Virus record (IMG/VR): IMGVR_UViG_3300048835_000110
Location: 1-37,862 of that record
Source of the DNA: a virus
Reading direction: 5' to 3' (one strand)
DNA length: 37,862 bases
The position numbers were made by a program, and so were the translations under genes. Of this stretch, positions 17,015 to 24,427 are shown piece after piece. Each line of letters starts with the position of its first letter. Position 1 is the stretch's first letter. Below the pieces are notes generated by a model. It was not told the DNA's origin and searched no databases. It worked only from the letters and a program-made list of their open reading frames with translations.

Positions 17015-17808
17015 CCACGTTCACGTTCGCCGGCACGAGCTCGACCACGATCCCCGAGATCGAGGTCCTCCGAGTCCGACGCCCGCTCGTCGCCCGCCGG
17101 CGAGACGACTACGTCGAGGTCTCCGGGAGGCCCGGGTTCTGGCTCTTCGAGGAGGAGCCCGGAGCCCGCCGGATCACCCTCGAGCTACAGATCCTCGGCG
17201 ACTCGTTCGAGGCGCGCCGCGCCGCAGTGATCGCCCTCGCCGACCTCCTCGACCAGCCCGGGATCTCGAAGCTCGTCGTCGACGACGAGCCGGACCGGTT
17301 CCACCGATGCCGACTCGCGTCAGATCCCGACCCCGAGGAGTGGCTCTCCCACACCGGAGCGTTCTCCGTCGACCTCGTCGCGCAGCCCTACAGCGAAGCC
17401 GAGACGATCTCCGACGAGACGTTCACGATCACGAGCTCGACGCCGGCCACGTTCGAGGCCCCCGACAAGGTTGAGGGACTCCCGATCGTCACCGTCCGCG
17501 CCAACGGAGGAACGATCACCGGGTTCTCCCTCACCGTGAACGGAGAGACCCTCACCTACGGGGACACCCTCTCCGCCGGCCAGACCGTCACGATCTCGAC
17601 CCTCGCCTACGTCGTCACCGACGGAGCTCCGTCGAGCATCGCCGACGCCCTCGAGGGGATCTTCAACCCCGCCGCGCTCGACATGGCCTCAGTCTCCGGC
17701 GACTTCCCCTACGTCGTCCCCGGGACGAATAGCGTCGCCCTCGTGCGCGCCGGCGGCTCGTCGACCTCGGCGACCGTCGAGATCTCGTGGCGACGGAGGA
17801 GCCGGTAG
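17011..17808 (+). CDS. distal tail protein (Dit-like)
   Basis: The 265-residue product opens with TFTFAGTSSTTIPEIEVLRV and then RDDYVEVSGRPGFWLFEEE, typical of the N-terminal belt domain of Dit proteins. RRAAVIALADLLDQPGIS and RFHRCRLASDPDPEEW follow. The C-terminal half is a beta-sandwich-like module (TITGFSLTVNGETLTYGD). Dit forms the ring between tail tube and tip. ATGA overlap with the tape measure gene. Confidence 0.83.
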   Translation: MTTFTFAGTSSTTIPEIEVLRVRRPLVARRRDDYVEVSGRPGFWLFEEEPGARRITLELQILGDSFEARRAAVIALADLLDQPGISKLVVDDEPDRFHRCRLASDPDPEEWLSHTGAFSVDLVAQPYSEAETISDETFTITSSTPATFEAPDKVEGLPIVTVRANGGTITGFSLTVNGETLTYGDTLSAGQTVTISTLAYVVTDGAPSSIADALEGIFNPAALDMASVSGDFPYVVPGTNSVALVRAGGSSTSATVEISWRRRSR

Positions 17809-17811
17809 CCG

Positions 17812-20124
17812 ATGCCGCGCCGCCCCGAGCTCGTGTGGCTCTACTCCCTCGCCGGCGCGAAGGTCGTCCCGCTCCACGACCTCGCCGACCTCACGGTCGA
17901 GGACCGGCTCGGCGACCTCGAGTACCTCGCGTTCGAGATCCGAGCTCAGGACCCGAAGGCCGGCTACCTGATCGCCGACCAGCTATGCACCTACGCCGGC
18001 CGCGTGTACCGCGTCGCCGAGATCGTCCAGCAGCGCCGCGGCCCCCGGACCATGATCGAGGTCTACGCCGAGGCCCGGTGGATGGACCTCGGCAAGCGCA
18101 AGCGCGCCGGAGTGTTCTCCGTCCTCGCCCGGACCCCCACCCAGGGATTGACGCAGATCCTCACCGGCACCGGATGGACCGTCGGAGACGTTCCGGCGAA
18201 CCCCGAGCTCTACTCGATCGAGGACATCGACCCGACGGCGCTCTCCCTCATCCGCCGGTGGGCCGCGGTCACCGGCTACGAGGTCGAGTTCGACACCGTC
18301 GCCCGGACCGTCTCCCTCGTGACGCAGATCGGCGAGGACCGCGGGATCGGGTTCCGGTGGGGACAGAACCTCCTCACCGTCGAGCGACGCTACGAACCGC
18401 CGAAGGCGACCCGGCTGTACGCCTACGGAGCGAACAACCTCACGATCGAGGCCAACAACCCGAGCGGCCTCCAATACATCGAAGATTTCTCGTGGTACAC
18501 CTCGCAGGGACTCACGATCGAGCAGGCCCGCGAGCTCTTCCGGAAAGATGAGACGTGGGTCGACGAGCGGTACCTCCTCGGCCTCAACCTCTACGACGCC
18601 GCCGTTCGCCGGCTCGCCGCCCTCGCGATCCCGACCGTCTCCTACGAGGTCTCGGTCGCCGACCTCGCCGAGCTCACGAGCTCGCCGGCCGACGACGTCG
18701 AGATCGGCGACCTCGTCCGAGTCCGAGACCAGGGATTCAACCTCGACCTATCGACCCGCGTCGTCCGGCTCGTCCGGAAGCCCCTCGACCCGCAGCGGAA
18801 CCGCGTCGAGCTCGACTTCCTCCAGCCCGGCCTCCTCGACGGAGACCGCTCCGACTCGACCCGCTCGATCGACTACGGAGCCCTGACCGTCCTCGTCGAC
18901 CAGAACGTCGAGGAGCTCACCGTCACGAGCTCCGTCACGACGTGGGGATCGATCGCCGTCACCGTCGCCGGCCAGTCGACGTTCATCGCCGGCGGAACCT
19001 TCCGAGGGACCTCCGACGGGACCGGGACCGTCCGGTTCGGTCTGTACCTCGACGGAGCTCCCGTCGGAGCCGAGTACGACTTCGCGTTCACCTCGGCGCA
19101 GCAGGTCGAGTTCTCGTGGCCCACGATGGAGACCGGCCTCGTCGAGGGGAGCTACGTCGTCGAGTGGCGCGCCCGAGTGACCTCCGGAAGCGGGACGATC
19201 GTCGTCGCCGCCGAGGAGGCCCGAGCCTGGCTCCTCGCTCGAGGCGCGGTCGGAGTCGGAGTGAACCTCTCGCCGAACACTCTCGTCGCCGAGGTCGTCG
19301 ACCTCATCGAGGACGCCGCCTACTCCGTCCCCACCGAGACCTACACCGTCGCCGTTACCGACATCGGCCCGCCGCCGGGCGGAGACCCCGACCTCGAGCT
19401 CACGTTCTCCGACACCGTCGCCGACGTCGCCGAGCTCGACTACGAGACCCCGACCGAGGTCTACTCGATCGACAGCCCGACCCCGCCCGGGGTCTCCGTC
19501 CTCGCGGTCTCTCCGGAGAACTACGGAGCCGGCGACTCGATCACGACGATCTCCGTCGACGTCCCCCTCGAGTCCGCTCTCGACGACGGGATCTTCGTCG
19601 GCCTCATGCAGCAGGCCGGAGACTCCGCCGTCACCGCGCCGGCCGGGATGACCCGCGTCGCTCAGGTCAAGAGCCCCGGGGTCGACCACTGGACCGAGAT
19701 CTGGCAGATCGACGACGACGGCACCTACGCCGGGACCACCCTCACGTTCACGACCTCCGCCGCCGGCCGGCTCGGCATCGTGTGCGCGGTCCTCCGCTCC
19801 GACACTGGCGCGATGGCGATCGAGGACACCGACACGACGTCCGGGAGCACGTCGACCGAGGCGATCCCGACCTCGACGACGACCGACGACGACCGGCTCC
19901 TCCTCGTGTTCGTCTCGTGTTTCTACGCGAACACCTCCCCGACCATCACGAGCTACAACGCTCCGACCGGATGGACCCGCTACACCGAGCAGAACGTCGC
20001 CGACAACCGGCTGATCCTCTCCGCCGTCAAGATCGACGCCGCGACCGTCTCCGGCCAATCCTGCACCCACGGAGGAAGCACCCACGCCTACGGCTCGATC
20101 GCCCTCGCGGTCGGCCCCGTCTGA
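17812..20124 (+). CDS. tail-tip (Tal-like) protein with C-terminal beta domains
   Basis: This protein has 770 residues. Residues 1-350 are the conserved tail-tip hub: LTVEDRLGDLEYLAFEIRAQ, a YRVAEIVQQR segment, GLTQILTGTGWTVGDVP, and LRDL-like region DDVEIGDLVRVRDQGFNL. Residues about 355-770 are Ser/Thr/Gly-rich beta modules, including a last domain with APAGMTRVAQVKSPGVDHW and PTGWTRYTEQNVADNR. The hub sits under Dit and the later part probably faces the cell surface. No clear peptidase motif was found. ATG starts 3 bases after the Dit stop. Confidence 0.8.
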   Translation: MPRRPELVWLYSLAGAKVVPLHDLADLTVEDRLGDLEYLAFEIRAQDPKAGYLIADQLCTYAGRVYRVAEIVQQRRGPRTMIEVYAEARWMDLGKRKRAGVFSVLARTPTQGLTQILTGTGWTVGDVPANPELYSIEDIDPTALSLIRRWAAVTGYEVEFDTVARTVSLVTQIGEDRGIGFRWGQNLLTVERRYEPPKATRLYAYGANNLTIEANNPSGLQYIEDFSWYTSQGLTIEQARELFRKDETWVDERYLLGLNLYDAAVRRLAALAIPTVSYEVSVADLAELTSSPADDVEIGDLVRVRDQGFNLDLSTRVVRLVRKPLDPQRNRVELDFLQPGLLDGDRSDSTRSIDYGALTVLVDQNVEELTVTSSVTTWGSIAVTVAGQSTFIAGGTFRGTSDGTGTVRFGLYLDGAPVGAEYDFAFTSAQQVEFSWPTMETGLVEGSYVVEWRARVTSGSGTIVVAAEEARAWLLARGAVGVGVNLSPNTLVAEVVDLIEDAAYSVPTETYTVAVTDIGPPPGGDPDLELTFSDTVADVAELDYETPTEVYSIDSPTPPGVSVLAVSPENYGAGDSITTISVDVPLESALDDGIFVGLMQQAGDSAVTAPAGMTRVAQVKSPGVDHWTEIWQIDDDGTYAGTTLTFTTSAAGRLGIVCAVLRSDTGAMAIEDTDTTSGSTSTEAIPTSTTTDDDRLLLVFVSCFYANTSPTITSYNAPTGWTRYTEQNVADNRLILSAVKIDAATVSGQSCTHGGSTHAYGSIALAVGPV

Positions 20125-20136
20125 TAGGAGAACCGC

Positions 20137-21972
20137 ATGCCCGCCGACACCGTCGACACGATCCCCGCCCCACCGAAGCCGACCGGCCGGTACGTCGTCG
20201 AGCTCTTCGACGCCGACTCCGGCGAGCTCGTCGACCGCGTCGAGTCGGAGAACTACATCACCCCTCTCTGGCAGAAGTACCTCGCCGGTCTCCAATACTC
20301 GAACCCGTGGTGGGCCCCGTGGCTCGCGGACACCTCGATCCTGTACCGGACCGACGTCAGCCTCGGCAGCGCGGCGAACCCTCTCAGCGCAGCCGGTGGC
20401 CCGTGGTACGGGCGGCTCTGGAACCCGCAGAGTGTGAGCCCGCTCCCGCAGGACTCGCTGATCATCACCGACGACGACACCGCCGAGGACCCGACGGACC
20501 ACTGGATCCGAGGCCGTGTGATCGCGTGGGCGACCCGCTGGAAGTCGACGGTCTCCGCCGCCGGCAAGCGCGGCCAGATCAACGAGGCCGAGTCCGCGTT
20601 CTCGAACAACGGCCGAACCCACAAGACCGTGTGGGACTTCACGACGCAGCAGGGAAACGGCACGTTCCAGACCCTCGGAATCGGCGCGGTCAACGCGTAC
20701 GGGAACCCCGCGAACCCGACGACGTGGCTCGCCCACGGCCCCCACTCGATCATCCTCGACGACTCCACTCCCGCGGTCTACGCCGCCGTCGCGTCGCCGA
20801 TGATGTCGACCCCGTGCATCGCGAACGGCCGGATGTATTGGGTCACGCATAACACCAACTCGCAGACGGCCGACGCGTTCGTCTACTCCCTCGACCCCGA
20901 CGACGTGTTCGGCGCGACCGCTCTCACGAACGACCCGACAACCCTCGACGCCCGAGGCCTCCCCCCCGCGTCCGAGTGTGACACCGGTCTGAACTTTACG
21001 GGCTTTCCGAGCTCGAACAACTCCACGGCCTCGCCGGTCGCCGCGTCGAGGATGGCGCTCTGCAAGCTCGGCGACGCCGGCGACTTCGTCGTCGCCTACA
21101 CCGGATGGAACAGCGGCTCGAGCACCGCGACGAGCGGCCGAACCGTCCGGATCCGCCGGTTCACCACGGCCGGTTCGCTCGTCTACGAAAACACGACGCT
21201 CCTCGCCGCCGACTCCGAGAACATCAACGCAGGCCAGTTCGGTCTCTCGTTCGACGGAACCCACCTCTACCTCACGGTCGGAGGCGGCTCCGCCGGGATG
21301 CGCGGCAACGTGTACCGGCTCAACCCCGCCGACGGGACCGTCTCGGCGACGATCCCCATTCCCGGCGGCTCCCTCGTCGACTCCAAGACCGGCTCGTTCC
21401 TGTACGACGGGAGCCTCTTCGTCGGCACCGAAGCCGGGATCCTCCGCATGTCGACCGCCGGCGCTCTCGTCTCCCCGTATTGCTACGGCTACCCCGACGT
21501 CAACCTTCCGAGCGAAACCGGTCTCTCCCCGTGGGCAACGTCGCCGACGCTCTACTACGGCGCATGGGTCGGCCGCGGCCCGTGGGGACTGACCCCGGCA
21601 CGAGTCGGAGTCGACTCGTCGAGTACCGCGGTCTCGAACGTCACGACCGGCCAGACCGGCGGATCCGGTCCCGTCGTCAACCTGCAGAGCTACACGACGA
21701 CGGAGTCGACCCTGGGTCTCCGAGGAGTGTTCGAGTACGCCGGCAAGCTCTGGCGCGTCGCTAACCAGTTCGCCGGAGCTCCGTTCAACGCGAGCTCCGG
21801 AGCGTGTCTCGTCGGGATCACCGGAGCGAACGCGCTCAGCCGGACAGTTCTCGAGTCCGCGGTCACCAAGACGAGCTCGCAGAACATGAAGATCACGTAC
21901 GAGATCACGTTCCCGCAGCCCTCCGACCTCGTCCGGTGGCACGATCACCGCTCGCTCGACGTCACACCCTGA
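20137..21972 (+). CDS. tail-tip or receptor-binding protein, propeller-like
   Basis: The 611-residue protein has an N-terminal segment RYVVELFDADSGELVDRVES with ENYITPLWQKYLAG, seen in minor tail proteins of actinophages. From about residue 220 it shows recurring four-strand-like units of the type GRMYWVTHN...VYSLDPDD, HLYLTVGGG...VYRLNPADG, SLFVGTEAGILRMSTAG and GKLWRVANQF. I read these as blades of a beta-propeller. Location after the tail hub and before the lysin suggests it contacts the host receptor. Start ATG is preceded by AGGAG. Propeller and receptor function are inference. Confidence 0.68.
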   Translation: MPADTVDTIPAPPKPTGRYVVELFDADSGELVDRVESENYITPLWQKYLAGLQYSNPWWAPWLADTSILYRTDVSLGSAANPLSAAGGPWYGRLWNPQSVSPLPQDSLIITDDDTAEDPTDHWIRGRVIAWATRWKSTVSAAGKRGQINEAESAFSNNGRTHKTVWDFTTQQGNGTFQTLGIGAVNAYGNPANPTTWLAHGPHSIILDDSTPAVYAAVASPMMSTPCIANGRMYWVTHNTNSQTADAFVYSLDPDDVFGATALTNDPTTLDARGLPPASECDTGLNFTGFPSSNNSTASPVAASRMALCKLGDAGDFVVAYTGWNSGSSTATSGRTVRIRRFTTAGSLVYENTTLLAADSENINAGQFGLSFDGTHLYLTVGGGSAGMRGNVYRLNPADGTVSATIPIPGGSLVDSKTGSFLYDGSLFVGTEAGILRMSTAGALVSPYCYGYPDVNLPSETGLSPWATSPTLYYGAWVGRGPWGLTPARVGVDSSSTAVSNVTTGQTGGSGPVVNLQSYTTTESTLGLRGVFEYAGKLWRVANQFAGAPFNASSGACLVGITGANALSRTVLESAVTKTSSQNMKITYEITFPQPSDLVRWHDHRSLDVTP

Positions 21973-22004
21973 CCGAGGTCCCGGCCTCTCCGCCGAGCTC
22001 CGGG

Positions 22005-22010
22005 TACCCT
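22005..22010 (+). promoter_or_regulatory. -10 element for leaderless endolysin transcript
   Basis: TACCCT (TANNNT) ends 7 bases before the ATG of the endolysin gene. No Shine-Dalgarno sequence is present. The spacing puts the transcription start at the A of ATG, as in leaderless actinobacterial mRNAs. The -35 region (CGGCCT) is poor, so this may need an activator or act weakly. Confidence 0.45.
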
Positions 22011-22017
22011 GGCCCGC

Positions 22018-23115
22018 ATGGCGACACCGTTCGAGATCCCCGAGTGGGCGCGCCGGGCCCGACCGGCGAACGTCCGAGCGACCTCCTCCGACGCCCCCGA
22101 GGAGTACTCGCCGCTCCCCGGGATCCCGGCCGGCTCTCGCTACACCCACCGCGGGCACGCCGCGCAGTACCGGCGAGGCCGACGCAACGGGAGAACCGTC
22201 CGAGCGATCATCCTCCACACCACCGAGTCGGACTCGTGGTCCGGCGGGATGACCTACGACGCGTGGCGACCGGAGACCGTCTCCGCCCACTGCCACCTCG
22301 GCCCGCTCGGCGAGCTCGGCTACGGGGTCCCGGAGGCCGACACCGCGTGGACGACCGGCCGGTGGAACGACGAGGCCCTGAACGTCGAGATCACCGGCCG
22401 CGCAGCGTGGACCGTCGAGCAATGGCGCGCACGAGCTCCGCAGATCGCCGGCCTCGCCGACCTCCTCGAGGACTGGTGTCGCCGGCACTCGATCCCCGCG
22501 ACGTGGCTCACCGCCGCGCAGTTCGCCGAAGGCGCGAGCCGGCAGGGACAGACCCCGCGGCAGGGGACCCGCCGAGGGATCGTCGACCACCTCGAGGCGA
22601 ACCGCGCCGCGATCCTCCTCGGAGGATCTCCGGCCACCTACAGCCACCACGACATCGGGCCCGGCCTCCGGTGGATCGTCCTCGGCGAGGTGATCCCCGA
22701 GGTCGCCCGCCGGCTCGGAGCTCCGCCGCCCGTCGACCCTCTCCCCCCGTACACACCGAACCCCGGAGGAACCATGTCCGACCGATTCACGTTCGAGCAG
22801 CCCCCGCGCCGGCTCGTCGACACCCGCTCCGGTCTCGGAGTCCGACCCGTCGGCTCGAGCCTCTCCGTCGACACGGGAGCTCCGGGAGCGATCGGCGCAC
22901 TCGTGACCGTCACCGCGACGCAGCCCGACGCGCCCGGGTTCCTCACCGCATGGGCAGGAGGTCCGAGGCCGAACGTCTCGTGCCTCAACTTCGCCGCCGG
23001 CCAGACCGTCGCGAACACGACCGCGGTAGCCCTCGACGCCGCCGGCCGGTTCGTCGTCGCGAACCTCGGAGCCTCGACCCACCTCGTCGTCGACCTCGTC
23101 GGCCTCTACCGGTAG
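22018..23115 (+). CDS. endolysin: N-acetylmuramoyl-L-alanine amidase with wall-binding domain
   Basis: The 365-residue protein cuts the bond between muramic acid and L-alanine in peptidoglycan. Residues about 60-235 are an Amidase_2/PGRP fold: IILHTTESDSW with zinc-type H67, SAHCHLG (91-94), GYGVPEADTAW, ALNVEITG and YSHHDIGPG with H210/H211-D212. A Pro-rich linker (236-250) leads to residues 253-365, which carry RLVDTRSGLG, LTAWAGGPRPNVSCLNF and HLVVDLVGLYR. That pattern occurs in many secreted actinobacterial proteins. No signal peptide is present, so release needs the holin. ATG 22018 fits the leaderless -10 at 22005. Confidence 0.9.
   Translation: MATPFEIPEWARRARPANVRATSSDAPEEYSPLPGIPAGSRYTHRGHAAQYRRGRRNGRTVRAIILHTTESDSWSGGMTYDAWRPETVSAHCHLGPLGELGYGVPEADTAWTTGRWNDEALNVEITGRAAWTVEQWRARAPQIAGLADLLEDWCRRHSIPATWLTAAQFAEGASRQGQTPRQGTRRGIVDHLEANRAAILLGGSPATYSHHDIGPGLRWIVLGEVIPEVARRLGAPPPVDPLPPYTPNPGGTMSDRFTFEQPPRRLVDTRSGLGVRPVGSSLSVDTGAPGAIGALVTVTATQPDAPGFLTAWAGGPRPNVSCLNFAAGQTVANTTAVALDAAGRFVVANLGASTHLVVDLVGLYR
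22774..23115 (+). CDS. endolysin wall-binding domain from an internal start
   Basis: An in-frame ATG at 22774 is preceded by GGAGGA (22765-22770) at ideal spacing. It lies exactly at the start of the C-terminal domain (MSDRFTFEQPPRRLVDTRSG), just after the Pro-rich linker. Translation from it would give a free 113-residue wall-binding subunit. Several endolysins are known to use such second starts to form multimers with the full-length enzyme. The main start has no Shine-Dalgarno sequence, which makes the contrast notable. Confidence 0.6.
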   Translation: MSDRFTFEQPPRRLVDTRSGLGVRPVGSSLSVDTGAPGAIGALVTVTATQPDAPGFLTAWAGGPRPNVSCLNFAAGQTVANTTAVALDAAGRFVVANLGASTHLVVDLVGLYR

Positions 23116-23135
23116 TCCTCGGAGGCGTGGACACG

Positions 23136-23558
23136 ATGCAGTTCCTCGAGATCCTCGCGGTCACGGTCGGGATCGTCGTCGGCGCGGGCGGGATCATCGC
23201 GACGATATGGGCAGTCGGGAAGGTGAAGGGAGTCGAGACCTCGATCGACCTCCTCTCCTCGGCGAACGAGGCGCTCCGCTCGGCGAACGAGGACCTGCGG
23301 GTCGAGCTCGCACACTCCGAGCGAACGTGCGCGGAGAGGCTCGCCCGGCTCGAAGGCCAGAACGCCGCGCTCCTCGACGGCCTCGGCGACAAGCTCGCCC
23401 ACGCGATAGCGGCGCGGCTCGAGCCCGTCCTCGCCGAGCTCGCCCGGAACGTCGTCGAGGGGATCTCGCAGCGGCCGGAGGGAGCCCGGACGCGGTCGAC
23501 CGACTACGCCGAAGAAATCACCCGCCGGCGCAGCGACGCGCGAGACTCGCGGGCATGA
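23136..23558 (+). CDS. membrane-anchored coiled-coil protein of the lysis module
   Basis: The 140-residue product has one N-terminal hydrophobic segment (LEILAVTVGIVVGAGGIIA, residues 4-22, to about 27) and then a charged coiled coil (about 32-100: SSANEALRSANEDLRVELA; RLEGQNAALLDGLGDK). An Arg-rich C-terminus follows. The layout resembles the single-pass lysis proteins next to endolysins in actinophages (DUF2746 type), a holin partner or second holin. The ATG at 23136 is chosen because GGAGG is 10 bases upstream; a GTG at 23127 is too close. ATGA overlap with the next gene. Confidence 0.72.
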   Translation: MQFLEILAVTVGIVVGAGGIIATIWAVGKVKGVETSIDLLSSANEALRSANEDLRVELAHSERTCAERLARLEGQNAALLDGLGDKLAHAIAARLEPVLAELARNVVEGISQRPEGARTRSTDYAEEITRRRSDARDSRA

Positions 23559-23842
23559 AGCTACGCGACGCCCTCGAGCGACTCCTCTGGACCTTCGTCG
23601 CCGCGTTCCTCGGCGCTCTCCTCGGCTCGCCGATCCTCCTCGCGGTGATCGAGGAAGCGGCCGACGTCTCCGTCGACCTCTCCCTCGTCGCGACCGCCCT
23701 CGTCTCGGCCGTTCTCGCCGGACTGATCGCCGTCGCGAACGCCGTCCTGATCATCGCCCGGTACCGGCTCTCCGTCCTGCCGAACCCCGGCGAGGGAGCC
23801 CCCGGTCTCCCGGTGCTCCCTCCGCCGGCTCCGCTCGACTAG
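23555..23842 (+). CDS. holin-like two-helix membrane protein
   Basis: This 95-residue protein has two predicted membrane helices (TFVAAFLGALLGSPILLAVI at 13-32 and ALVSAVLAGLIAVANAVLII at about 47-66), a short connecting loop with acidic residues, and a Pro-rich C-terminal tail (NPGEGAPGLPVLPPPAPLD). Size and topology are those of class II holins, which open the membrane for the endolysin. ATGA overlap with the coiled-coil gene. Its stop codon overlaps the stop of a convergent minus-strand gene. Confidence 0.75.
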   Translation: MKLRDALERLLWTFVAAFLGALLGSPILLAVIEEAADVSVDLSLVATALVSAVLAGLIAVANAVLIIARYRLSVLPNPGEGAPGLPVLPPPAPLD

Positions 23843-24033
23843 CCGAGGCGCGAGAGCAGCACGCCGGCAGGGATCCCCGAGAGGATCTCGCCGGCCTCCG
23901 CAAGGCCCCGAGCTCGTTCGCAGTCTCCCGCGACGAGCGCGCCGCGCGCCGCGGACATGACCTCGCCGAAGAGGATCGCCGAGACCTCGCCGCGCGGCTC
24001 TCGTGTGGTGGTGGTGGTCCGTGTGTCAAGCAT
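23839..24033 (-). CDS. small minus-strand protein of unknown function
   Basis: A 64-residue product reads from ATG at 24033 on the minus strand: MLDTRTTTTTREPRGEVSA then hydrophobic/amphipathic helices (ILFGEVMSAARGALVAGD; ARGLAEAGEILSGIPAGVL). GATGAGGA lies about 5 bases before the start. The plus strand has no competing gene here, and the stop codon overlaps the holin-like gene's stop tail to tail. It is divergent from the early promoter at 24090. No family recognised; a regulatory role is possible from position only. Confidence 0.5.
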   Translation of the reverse strand: MLDTRTTTTTREPRGEVSAILFGEVMSAARGALVAGDCERARGLAEAGEILSGIPAGVLLSRLG

Positions 24034-24089
24034 GCCGTCCTCATCGGCACGACCTCCGCCGACCTTGAGCGGAAATCTCACCGGATCTA

Positions 24090-24119
24090 TTGAAAGACGC
24101 GCCCGAGCTCGGCTACGGT
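24090..24119 (+). promoter_or_regulatory. early-module promoter
   Basis: TTGAAA (24090-24095) and TACGGT (24114-24119) are separated by 18 bases and match sigma-70-type -35 and TANNNT -10 elements. The expected start near 24126 gives a leader of about 30 bases containing GGAG (24146-24149) before ATG 24158. It precedes the entire DNA-metabolism operon. Confidence 0.65.
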
Positions 24120-24157
24120 CCCGGTTCCTCCCCGACGACCCCGACGGAGCGCACAAC

Positions 24158-24427
24158 ATGACGGACCCACCTACCGACCTCTTCGACGACCTCGCGCGGA
24201 TCGACGACCCGCTCGAGCGGCTCGCCCACCTCGCGCGAGCTCGTGAGGACGTCGACGCGATCGAGGCCCGCTACGTCGCCGCGCGCCGCCGAGCGATCCT
24301 CGAAGCCCGGGAGCTCGACTCCCGGCCGACGTGGCGCGAGATCGGCGAGATCTTCGGAGTCTCAGCGCAGCGCGCCGAGATGATGTCGAAACAGGAACCA
24401 ACCAACACCGAAAGGACACAGCCATGA
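24158..24427 (+). CDS. small helix-turn-helix protein, first gene of the early operon
   Basis: The 89-residue protein has an acidic N-terminus and a helical centre (RLAHLARAREDVDAIEARYV). It ends with RPTWREIGEIFGVSAQRAEM, a helix-turn-helix-like pattern (W-x-x-I-x-x-x-F-G-V-S). Small proteins of this form are common in actinobacteria and their phages and may regulate transcription. ATG 24158 is preceded by GGAG at 8 bases and sits behind the promoter at 24090. ATGA overlap with the next gene, which is itself preceded by GAAAGGACA. Confidence 0.65.
   Translation: MTDPPTDLFDDLARIDDPLERLAHLARAREDVDAIEARYVAARRRAILEARELDSRPTWREIGEIFGVSAQRAEMMSKQEPTNTERTQP

Noticed and set aside
18748-23082. Very long open frame on the minus strand (over 1,400 codons)
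   Set aside because: It lies opposite well-identified tail and lysis genes. Long stop-free antisense frames are expected in DNA whose third codon positions are almost all G or C. The translation is Arg/Gly/Asp-rich with no domain.
24034-24159. Longer version of the minus-strand gene starting at 24159
   Set aside because: The extra N-terminal part would cross the early promoter and has Arg/Ser-rich, non-coding-like sequence. The ATG at 24033 has a good ribosome site.
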